From Nitrospiraceae bacterium UBA6898 (lineage in GTDB: Bacteria > Nitrospirota > Thermodesulfovibrionia > Thermodesulfovibrionales > UBA6898), in NCBI GenBank assembly GCA_002448975.1, contig DKBO01000024.1, forward strand, positions 1 to 16,563: a DNA stretch of 16,563 nt. Reading direction: 5' to 3'. Position numbers and translations under genes: made by a program. The notes beneath the pieces are model-generated. The model worked only from the letters and a program-made list of their open reading frames with translations. It was not told the DNA's origin and searched no databases. Positions 7,117 through 12,992 of the stretch are shown here, piece after piece; the stretch's first letter is position 1, and each line of letters begins with the position of its first letter.

Positions 7117-7512
7117 ATGGAAAGGCATAAGCCGCATACCGTGCCACGCTCTGTTATCTATGCCTTCTTCAGCCTCGGGCTCATTTCAGCAATTGCCTTC
7201 AGGGGTATCATTATCTTTCAGCATATAGAACCGTCATGGGTGCGTCCGGTCTGGTATGTGGGGACGATCGGTTATTTTCTTTTCTTTCTCTATCGATATA
7301 GGATTTCCAGGAAACGGAAGCATGCGATCGAGACCTTCCGGCTTATCGACAAACTGAAAGCTAATGCATGCCTTGAGGACGAAGACAGGGAAGTCGTGCT
7401 CTACCTGCTGTCGTCCATTAGGTTTTCGCTTGAGGACATTAACTATGCGCTCATCTTTATCCTATCGATTCTCGCAATCGGCGCTGACATGGTCCTGACG
7501 GTAATGAAGTAG
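7117..7512 (+). CDS. Small integral membrane protein, function unknown
   Basis: About 131 residues with a short charged N-terminus (MERHKPHTVPRS), a hydrophobic pair near residues 12-34 and 44-60, a basic stretch RYRISRKRKH, a soluble middle part of about 40 residues (IETFRLIDKLKANACLEDEDREV...), and a third hydrophobic segment near 109-128. I do not recognise a family. The ATG at 7117 is preferred because the one at 7108 lies inside the TATAAT box of the apparent promoter; if that box is not used, 7108 would add three residues. An AGGAGG at 7076-7081 is too far from either start to serve as a ribosome binding site. It is divergent from the rhodanese gene and is followed after 35 bp by the THEP1 gene. 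Confidence 0.72.
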   Translation: MERHKPHTVPRSVIYAFFSLGLISAIAFRGIIIFQHIEPSWVRPVWYVGTIGYFLFFLYRYRISRKRKHAIETFRLIDKLKANACLEDEDREVVLYLLSSIRFSLEDINYALIFILSILAIGADMVLTVMK

Positions 7513-7547
7513 TCAACGTTTCTCTGCCGGATATGGATGGTAGCGGT

Positions 7548-8069
7548 ATGAAGAAAAACATTTTTTTAACAGGAGCTCCCGCAGTCGGGAAAACCACGGT
7601 CATTAAGAAAGTGATCGAGGGTCTCGGATTCCCTGCCAATGGATTTTACACAGAAGAAGAAAGAGTTACCGGAAAGCGGACCGGCTTCTTGATGAGGACC
7701 CTTGATGGCAGAAAAGGCTATCTTGCCCATCAGGACCTTTCTTCCGACGTTCGTATACGGCGGTATGGGGTAAGCATCGAGAATATTGAGACCATAGCGG
7801 TGCCATCAATTACGCCCGTCGGTAAGAACGTCATAATCCTTGACGAGATTGGCAAGATGGAGTGTTTTTCCGAATTATTTAAGCGGGCAGCACTAGCGGC
7901 GCTCGATTCATGCAATCCGATTATCGGCACCATTACGTTGGGCGGCGATGAATTTATCATGAGGATAAAAAACAGGAATGACATCCAGATACATGAAGTC
8001 ACCCCGGACAACAGGGATCTGCTGCCGGTAATGATAGTAAAGATACTCACAGAGCTTCTGGCGTCATAA
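7548..8069 (+). CDS. THEP1-type nucleoside-triphosphatase
   Basis: A 173-residue P-loop NTPase. Walker A is GAPAVGKT (9-16) and Walker B is VIILDEIGKME (95-105), the distinctive signature of the THEP1 / UPF0334 family, whose members hydrolyse NTPs slowly and have an unsettled role. The internal NGFYTEEERVTGKRTGF also fits: THEP1 proteins follow the P-loop with a GFYTxExR segment. The length matches the family. The ATG at 7548 is chosen because MKKNIFLTG places the P-loop near the N-terminus, as is usual; the ATG at 7533 would add MDGSG. It follows the membrane protein gene by 35 bp and may share its transcript. Confidence 0.9.
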   Translation: MKKNIFLTGAPAVGKTTVIKKVIEGLGFPANGFYTEEERVTGKRTGFLMRTLDGRKGYLAHQDLSSDVRIRRYGVSIENIETIAVPSITPVGKNVIILDEIGKMECFSELFKRAALAALDSCNPIIGTITLGGDEFIMRIKNRNDIQIHEVTPDNRDLLPVMIVKILTELLAS

Positions 8070-8181
8070 AGACGTTTTCCCCGATAGCTATTCTTTGCTG
8101 CCCGGGCCTGATCGAGGATTGCGTCCGCAAAAAGCTATGTTGCCAGCTGAAATACTCCAAAAACTTCAGGGTAACACGCTC

Positions 8182-9000
8182 ATGATATACTTAATCATGA
8201 AAGGGCTTATTATCGCAGTAACGTTACTTTTTCTTGCTGGTTGCGCTTCACCGCCGACGCATTATATCTCTCTTGATCAACAGACATCCGCAGATCTTGA
8301 GGCTGTCCTCAAGGAGATTGAGAATGAAAAAGTCATATTTATCGGTGAAATACACGGGACGACGAGCATACATCTTCTTCAGCTGGAAATTATAAAGTAT
8401 CTGCATCAACGTGGTAAGCAGGTGGCTGTCGCGCTTGAGGCATTCCCCGAAAGTAAGCAGGAGATATTCAACAGATGGATCGAAGGAAAGCTTGACGAAT
8501 ACGCGTTTGAGAGAATATATCAAGAGACGTGGGCTATTCCCTATGAGTATTATAAGGAAATACTGGAATATGCGCGAGCGGAGCATATCCCCCTTGTCGC
8601 CATCAATGCAGAAAATGCGCTGATAGGAGCCGTTTCGAAATGCGGCCTGCGAGAAATCTCCCCAGACTTCCTGCAGGAGATCAAATTTACTGAATGCGCG
8701 ACAGATGCCCGGTATAAAGAGATTATCGACAGGACCTATCATGCGGCGGAGCTCCCTTTTCTTTGCGAGGGGCAGCGTCTTCGGGATGCCGTTATGGCGT
8801 TCAACATAGCACATGCCTTGAGAGGCAATAATACCACCATCGTCGCTCTGGTAGGGGCAACGCATGCCATGAAGATAGCAGTGCCGCGCATGCTCCAGCG
8901 TCATAGTGCAGCCAGCTCTACGGTGCTTATGCCTGGAACGGTTAGGCGTATGATCGGGAGAACCCCGGATAAGCTTATCGCTGACTATATCTGGGATTGA
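8182..9000 (+). CDS. ChaN-family (DUF399) lipoprotein
   Basis: A 272-residue predicted lipoprotein. The N-terminus MIYLIMKGLIIAVTLLFLAGC carries a lipobox LAGC with the lipidated cysteine at residue 21. The mature part has the ChaN/DUF399 pattern: VIFIGEIHGTTSIHLLQLEII near the start (GExH motif), VALEAFP, then TWAIPYEYYKEILEYARAEHIPLVAIN, and VGATHAMKIAVPRML near the end. ChaN proteins are haem-binding surface lipoproteins associated with iron or haem uptake in some bacteria; in other lineages the role is not known. The start at 8182 has AGGG about 10 bp upstream and gives a normal signal length; the ATG at 8197 would also give a lipoprotein signal. No iron-transport genes are adjacent. Confidence 0.85.
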   Translation: MIYLIMKGLIIAVTLLFLAGCASPPTHYISLDQQTSADLEAVLKEIENEKVIFIGEIHGTTSIHLLQLEIIKYLHQRGKQVAVALEAFPESKQEIFNRWIEGKLDEYAFERIYQETWAIPYEYYKEILEYARAEHIPLVAINAENALIGAVSKCGLREISPDFLQEIKFTECATDARYKEIIDRTYHAAELPFLCEGQRLRDAVMAFNIAHALRGNNTTIVALVGATHAMKIAVPRMLQRHSAASSTVLMPGTVRRMIGRTPDKLIADYIWD

Positions 9001-9180
9001 TGCCGCGGTGTGGCGTTGTGCACAAGAGGCAGGGAAGCCCGCAGATGCGTAGCATGACACCGTAATGTTCATTTCAGGTGAAATTGGCGGGAGAAATCGA
9101 TAAAATACAGACATGAATGGTTTCCTGTGCATTTCCTGCATGCGACTGCGTGAACGGTAATATATTGTAAGGAGAATATT

Positions 9181-10287
9181 ATGAAAAAACACATTGGATG
9201 GTTTCTTGATCTCTATCATAATGGACAACTGGACCTGGATCCTCCCTACCAGAGGAGAAGCGTCTGGACACTAAAAGACAGAAAATTTTTTCTCGATTCC
9301 ATTTTTCGAAACTATCCCTGCCCCGCGGTTTTTCTTCATAAAGAGGCAGATCTTGATGCCGGAAAGATGATCTACCGTGTTGTTGATGGGAAGCAGCGCA
9401 TCGAGTCCATCGTCCTCTTCACCCAGAACTCATTTGCCATAGATTCGGGATATGGCGACCCGCGCTTGGGCGGTAAGAAGTGGCAAACCATAGAAAACGA
9501 ACAGGACCTCAAAGAGCGGTTTCTCAATTATGAGGTGCCAATCCAGTACATCGAGAGCGATGACAAACTATTTATTAATGAGGTTTTTGACCGTCTGAAC
9601 AGAACTTCGAGAAAACTCGAACGACAGGAGCTCAGGCATGCGAAATATGATGGCTGGTTTATCTCCCTTGCGGAAACAGAGGCTGAAAAAGAAGAGTGGG
9701 AACGCCTCGGTGTGGTCACGAAGGCTAGGATGAGAAGGATGAAGGATGTGCAGTGCATATCCGAGCTCCTTATGGTCCTTCTGAAAAAAGAGATTTCCGG
9801 CTATAATCAGGATGCGCTTGATGCTGTATATGCAGAATATGATGCGCCCTCAGAAACGTTTCCGGATTTCAATGACAGCGATTTCCAGCACAAGCTCGAC
9901 CTTACTAAAGGATTCATTATTCAAATGCAGTATCACAATTCTGCCGTTACAAAATATGTCAGGGGCTTCTCGGATTTCTACTCATTATGGTCTTTTGTTG
10001 CACTCAACCAAGATCGTCTGGCTTCTCCGGAGGTTGCCGCCTCTCGATATGCCGCATTCATGAGCAAGGTGATATCATTGGCGAAAACGAAAGATATCAG
10101 CCTGGTACGCGACTTTGAAAACGATGTTTTTGTATATCTTAAGAGCTCTGCACAGTCGAGCGCGGAACATTTGCAAAGGCAAGGCAGGAACAGAATTCTC
10201 GAAAACGCTCTTTTGAAAGGTTCAGCTTCCGAGCGCATGCTGACCACAGATGATAGTGGCAGCACACCTTCTTTTATGCGCGCATAG
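9181..10287 (+). CDS. Stand-alone DUF262 (GmrSD N-terminal type) protein
   Basis: A 368-residue soluble protein. The first 80 residues hold the two DUF262 signatures: LDPPYQRRSVWTLKDRKFFLDS (19-40) and YRVVDGKQRIESI (65-77), the latter being the DGxQR ParB/Srx-like nucleotide-binding motif, with K in place of the more usual Q at the third position. EVFDRLNRTSRKLERQELRHAKY (around 135-157) also fits the family. The remaining 200 residues are helical, without the HNH (DUF1524) nuclease domain that completes GmrSD or SspE enzymes, and no separate nuclease gene follows. A strong ribosome binding site AAGGAG lies 6 bp before the ATG. DUF262 proteins are often tied to phage defence, but this one is isolated and its role is unknown. 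The region around it has no mobile element signs. Confidence 0.87.
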   Translation: MKKHIGWFLDLYHNGQLDLDPPYQRRSVWTLKDRKFFLDSIFRNYPCPAVFLHKEADLDAGKMIYRVVDGKQRIESIVLFTQNSFAIDSGYGDPRLGGKKWQTIENEQDLKERFLNYEVPIQYIESDDKLFINEVFDRLNRTSRKLERQELRHAKYDGWFISLAETEAEKEEWERLGVVTKARMRRMKDVQCISELLMVLLKKEISGYNQDALDAVYAEYDAPSETFPDFNDSDFQHKLDLTKGFIIQMQYHNSAVTKYVRGFSDFYSLWSFVALNQDRLASPEVAASRYAAFMSKVISLAKTKDISLVRDFENDVFVYLKSSAQSSAEHLQRQGRNRILENALLKGSASERMLTTDDSGSTPSFMRA

Positions 10288-10404
10288 GTTCTGCTAGGGG
10301 AATTCTGTCATTCGTGGGAGAGATGATCAGTCTGACAGCAGTGCCGTAACTACACGTTAACAACGTAGGGCAAGGGTCTTGGGCAAAGCGTCTTCTCGCT
10401 GTTA

Positions 10405-10434
10405 TTAACGCATAATGAGATCACATGCTATACA
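10405..10434 (+). promoter_or_regulatory. Possible promoter of the small lipoprotein gene
   Basis: TTAACG (10405-10410) and TATACA (10429-10434) are 18 bp apart and lie just ahead of the ribosome binding site AAGGA at 10441-10445. The match to consensus is partial, so this is tentative. Confidence 0.35.
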
Positions 10435-10452
10435 ACAATTAAGGATGAGAAT

Positions 10453-10641
10453 ATGAGAATGATAAGATTATTGCTTTTCTTTGTATTGCTTATGCACCTC
10501 TATGGCTGCCTATTAACGAAAGTCGCAACCGTTCCCATGAGGGTGACGGGGGCAGTAATATCGGTTGTACCTGTTGTTGGAAATTCCGCAGATAAGATGA
10601 TTGACGGGGCCGCGGACGTTGTTGATGAAGTTCCCCTGTGA
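10453..10641 (+). CDS. Small predicted lipoprotein, function unknown
   Basis: A 62-residue protein. MRMIRLLLFFVLLMHLYGC is a lipoprotein-like signal with the cysteine at residue 19; the lipobox LYGC has an unusual Tyr at -2. The mature part is about 44 residues, mildly hydrophobic with a glycine/valine-rich stretch (MRVTGAVISVVPVVGNSADKM) and an acidic end (DGAADVVDEVPL). Tiny lipoproteins of this kind occur in many Gram-negative bacteria without known role. The start is supported by AAGGA 7 bp upstream. It is flanked by 165 bp without a gene on the left, where nothing beyond a possible promoter was seen, and it is convergent with the MAT gene on the right. Confidence 0.72.
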   Translation: MRMIRLLLFFVLLMHLYGCLLTKVATVPMRVTGAVISVVPVVGNSADKMIDGAADVVDEVPL

Positions 10642-10715
10642 ATGACCATAGAGGCTTTCAGCAGGTGACACAACCTGATGGTGATTCATGATCAACGGTC
10701 AATCTCGCATGGTAT

Positions 10716-11918
10716 TCAGCAGACGGGAAATTTCCCTTCGGAAAGCTTATTGCAAAAATCATCGATATGAGAAAATTCCTTTTCGATAATGCGGGAGATC
10801 TCGCCTAACCTGTCCTTCAGCTTCACGCCTTTACTCAGGAGCACCTGTGCAGATGCCATCCGGGGTTCACTGACCGGCGAGCCTATCCTGTTCAACAAAA
10901 GCACATAGACCTCCTCTATGCCACCGACATACCTGTAGATTTTTTCTGCAGTTTTATGCGCAAGGACATTGTATATTTTCCCCACATGGCTCACGGGGTT
11001 TTTCCCTGCAGCAGCTTCTGTGCCCAACGGCCTGTTCAGCGATATCAGCCCGTTGACACGGTTTCCTCTTCCCACCTGACCCGAGTCCGCACTTTCTGCA
11101 GAGGTGCCGAGCAGGCTGAGGTAAATACCTCCAAGTCCCCGTCCTTCCTTATCAAGAGCATTTAGATGCAGGTCAACAGCACTGAAGTTCCCCCTTCTTT
11201 TCAGAAACTTTCCGATCTCCTTCCGTATGTCTTCTTTCCTCACAAAATATTCTTTCTCTGCTTGAATGAATCGAGAGATGAGCGGCATGGCAACGGTAAG
11301 AGATACGGTCCTGCCTGTTCGCAGTCCCATGACCTTAATATCCTCACCGGTTTCCGGAAATCTGCCTTTGAATGCGGGTGAATTCAAATAGCGTTCAAGC
11401 TCCAGAACGATCTTTTCTGTTGGCGACAGGGGGTAATAGCCAATAAGCGCAGAGGTATCATTTGCTTCCCGTGCCTCGCCGGGTCTACGGAAGATGTCGG
11501 TGAGTTCTTCTGAGCCGGGAGCAAGCACGGAATGATAGCTGACATGTTTTTCAGGATCAACAAAGCGAAGGTTTTCGCTGAGCCACTGCTTGGCTGTGTT
11601 TAGGGCGATATCGTTGACGGGGATTGTCCTTTCCCCTGCTTGAAACGTTGCACGGTCACCGACAAACAGTTTCATGGGTTTCGTCATCCTGCCGCCACCA
11701 AACCGGGTGTCTGCGCTTCCTGCTGCGAGCAGACCCTTATCAATATTGTGGTGGAGCACGACACCACAATGCTTCTTGTATTCACGGGAAAGGGCACAGG
11801 AAATCGCTTCCATGATCGAGTCACAGATCGTGTCCGGGTGGCCGATGCCCTTTCTCTCTACTATCTCGACCCTATGGGTTGAGACTGACTTTCCTCTCAA
11901 GGGTTCAACGATGATCAT
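10716..11918 (-). CDS. mat: S-adenosylmethionine synthetase, archaeal type
   Basis: A 400-residue cytoplasmic enzyme making S-adenosylmethionine from methionine and ATP. It belongs to the archaeal-type family, not to the bacterial MetK family. Visible hallmarks are VERKGIGHPDTICDSIMEA (20-38), VLHHNIDKGLLAAG (54-67) and FGGGRMTKPMKLFVGDRAT (73-91); the length of 400 is typical. MetK's diagnostic GHPDK and its GAGDQG loop are absent. The start ATG at 11918 fits the usual MIIVE-type N-terminus. The enzyme is a distant relative of MetK and occurs in scattered bacteria, presumably by ancient transfer from archaea. It is the last gene of the minus-strand stretch; a terminator at 11957-11983 separates it from the cysteine-rich gene upstream, so it probably has its own promoter in the 80-bp gap. 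Confidence 0.95.
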   Translation of the reverse strand: MIIVEPLRGKSVSTHRVEIVERKGIGHPDTICDSIMEAISCALSREYKKHCGVVLHHNIDKGLLAAGSADTRFGGGRMTKPMKLFVGDRATFQAGERTIPVNDIALNTAKQWLSENLRFVDPEKHVSYHSVLAPGSEELTDIFRRPGEAREANDTSALIGYYPLSPTEKIVLELERYLNSPAFKGRFPETGEDIKVMGLRTGRTVSLTVAMPLISRFIQAEKEYFVRKEDIRKEIGKFLKRRGNFSAVDLHLNALDKEGRGLGGIYLSLLGTSAESADSGQVGRGNRVNGLISLNRPLGTEAAAGKNPVSHVGKIYNVLAHKTAEKIYRYVGGIEEVYVLLLNRIGSPVSEPRMASAQVLLSKGVKLKDRLGEISRIIEKEFSHIDDFCNKLSEGKFPVC

Positions 11919-11956
11919 AGCTAGATTGTAGCAGTGGATGCGGCGGGCGGCAAGAC

Positions 11957-11983
11957 GAAAAAGGGCAGGACCAGGATCCTGCC
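11957..11983 (-). terminator. Rho-independent terminator after the CxC-repeat gene
   Basis: On the minus strand GGCAGGA and TCCTGCC form a perfect 7-bp stem around a six-base loop, followed by CTTTTTC. It starts 15 bp after the stop of the cysteine-rich gene. Confidence 0.75.
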
Positions 11984-11998
11984 GGAACCATCTGACCC

Positions 11999-12379
11999 TT
12001 AATTCACTTTCTGCATATCAGTACCGCAGGTGCACTTGCCCTGATTCTGGCTGATGGTGTCACACTTGCACGCAGGGCCGCAGGCGCATGCATACTGTCC
12101 GGCTGTTTTGAATGTCCGCTCCTTTTCCCACCCAGCTGCCGAAAGAGAGGCCTTGCCCTCCTCGACCCGCGTCACCTGTGCCTTGATCATCTCCTTGCCG
12201 CAGGTGCATTTGCCGGCGTTCCGTGACATGGTGTCGCAATTGCAGGCCTCGCCGCAGTTACAGGCATATATCTCATCACCTGCCTTGAGTTCTATTTTTG
12301 ATTTCAGGGCTGCATATGCCGCGGCAATAAGCCCCAAAGCAAGCACCATGCCCACTACTACGAGTAACGTCTTCTTCAT
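11999..12379 (-). CDS. Exported cysteine-rich protein with two CxC metal-binding repeats
   Basis: A 126-residue protein with a signal peptide (MKKTLLVVVGMVLALGLIAAAYA, cleavage likely near residue 23) and a mature part built of two copies of one motif. Each copy has six cysteines in C-x-C-x3-C-x-C-x9-C-x-C: C40, 42, 46, 48, 58, 60 and C98, 100, 104, 106, 116, 118. The copies start YACNCGEACNCDTMS and YACACGPACKCDTIS and both end GKCTCG. The spacing suggests binding of zinc, copper or another soft metal outside the cytoplasm; the metal is not predictable. I do not recognise a characterised family. A perfect AGGAGG lies 7 bp before the ATG. It sits next to two other small genes on the same strand (zinc-binding and DUF2892 proteins), perhaps a stress or metal-handling group. 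Confidence 0.85.
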   Translation of the reverse strand: MKKTLLVVVGMVLALGLIAAAYAALKSKIELKAGDEIYACNCGEACNCDTMSRNAGKCTCGKEMIKAQVTRVEEGKASLSAAGWEKERTFKTAGQYACACGPACKCDTISQNQGKCTCGTDMQKVN

Positions 12380-12395
12380 GTACGTTCCTCCTGTC

Positions 12396-12605
12396 TCAAT
12401 TAACGGTTATTCGTATGCTATAACAACTAGCCAGATTGTATTTTCTGTGCTTCTCTAGACAAGGGAGGCAAAGCCCATCCTCCTCTGTCCACCCCGAAAA
12501 ATCGCATTTCAGCTGTTCTACTGCAACCTGATCAGTGACATTATGCAGGTGATGAACAAGCCAGTAGACTTCTTTTTGACATAACGGGCAGTGTTTCTTC
12601 TGCAT
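12396..12605 (-). CDS. Small zinc-finger-like protein, function unknown
   Basis: A 69-residue protein beginning MQKKHCPLCQKEVYWLVHHL, with CxxC pairs at C6/C9 and C46/C49 (GLCLPCLEKHR) and further cysteines at 34 and 61, plus a run of histidines at 18, 19 and 21. The two CxxC knuckles would hold one zinc ion. The ATG at 12605 is chosen because the sequence GAGGGAGG sits 6 bp upstream; an in-frame start at 12653 would overlap this site. There is no signal peptide. It lies between the DUF2892 gene and the CxC-repeat gene on the same strand, with gaps of 38 and 16 bp, so co-transcription is likely. No family is recognised. Confidence 0.7.
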   Translation of the reverse strand: MQKKHCPLCQKEVYWLVHHLHNVTDQVAVEQLKCDFSGWTEEDGLCLPCLEKHRKYNLASCYSIRITVN

Positions 12606-12643
12606 AGCGAACCTCCCTCGACAGGCTGTCAAGGAACAACCTG

Positions 12644-12835
12644 CTAATCGCAATTATTACAGGTCTTGATACCCAAAAGCGCATATGGCGGACAGAAACC
12701 GCTAATCGCCGTTAATAACGGTACGATACCCAAGTATGCCCACGGCGTCTTCGGTCCCACGAATGCCAGGCATATTATCCCAATGCCGGCGATAGCCCTG
12801 ACGACCCTTTCAGTCGTGCCGATATTCCTTTTCAT
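12644..12835 (-). CDS. DUF2892 small inner-membrane protein
   Basis: A 63-residue protein with the DUF2892 pattern: MKRNIGTTERVVRAIAGIGI at the N-terminus, two hydrophobic segments (about 12-28 and 33-47) and the ending GFCPPYALLGIKTC. The family has two transmembrane helices and is often fused to or located near rhodanese and sulfur-metabolism genes, for example in the membrane part of E. coli YgaP. C47 in GFCPPY and the C-terminal CNNC are conserved features of the type. The ATG at 12835 is preferred over the GTG at 12844 because AAGGAGGTG lies 5 bp upstream of the ATG and overlaps the GTG. It is the first gene of the minus-strand group and divergent from cbiA/dsrN. Confidence 0.85.
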   Translation of the reverse strand: MKRNIGTTERVVRAIAGIGIICLAFVGPKTPWAYLGIVPLLTAISGFCPPYALLGIKTCNNCD

Positions 12836-12895
12836 ATTTTTCACCTCCTTACGTCGTTTCTTGAATATAGTTTAAGGAAATTGCGGCGCGGTGTA

Positions 12896-12910
12896 TGTGA
12901 CTAAGTCACA
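12896..12910. promoter_or_regulatory. Perfect palindrome, candidate operator
   Basis: TGTGACT-A-AGTCACA is a perfect 7-bp inverted repeat with a single central base, in the divergent region between the DUF2892 gene and cbiA/dsrN. It resembles Crp/Fnr-family sites (TGTGA...TCACA) but with five rather than six bases between the half-sites. Its centre is about 64 bp upstream of the start point expected from the candidate promoter at 12931-12960. Confidence 0.5.
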
Positions 12911-12930
12911 GAAGCGCCTGCTTCTTCAGG

Positions 12931-12960
12931 TTGTGCGTTCAGTGATAAAACAGGTAAAAT
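12931..12960 (+). promoter_or_regulatory. Candidate promoter of the cbiA/dsrN operon
   Basis: TTGTGC (12931-12936) and TAAAAT (12955-12960) are 18 bp apart, upstream of the ATG at 12993. Both boxes match consensus only partly. Confidence 0.4.
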
Positions 12961-12992
12961 ACATAGCAGTTACAGAGTTTGTCGACTTCTTG

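Noticed and set aside
9016..9025. TTGTGCACAA palindrome and the nearby ATTTCA-GG-TGAAAT repeat upstream of the DUF262 gene.
   Set aside because: Both are short, lie more than 90 bp from the start and have no adjacent promoter boxes; chance occurrence is likely.
8998..9060. Read-through of the TGA ending the ChaN-like gene, considered as a second selenoprotein.
   Set aside because: The extra 20 or so codons show no family similarity, and the domain is complete at the TGA; it looks like a normal stop.
9113..9160. A 14-codon frame (MNGFLCISCMRLRER) between the ChaN-like and DUF262 genes that could be a leader peptide.
   Set aside because: It has no ribosome binding site and no attenuator-like hairpins; a frame this short is expected by chance.
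10325..10370. GTTAAC-centred sequence and CTGTC/GACAG-like pieces in the gap after the DUF262 gene.
   Set aside because: The repeats do not share a common centre and give no coherent operator or terminator.
10725..10736. Palindrome GGGAAATTTCCC near the end of the MAT gene.
   Set aside because: It is within codons for GKFP-type residues and lacks a T tract, so it is not a convincing terminator or operator.
12891..12992. N-terminal extension of the CbiA-like protein from GTG 12891.
   Set aside because: The added 34 residues match nothing in the family, and the stretch contains the palindrome and promoter candidates.
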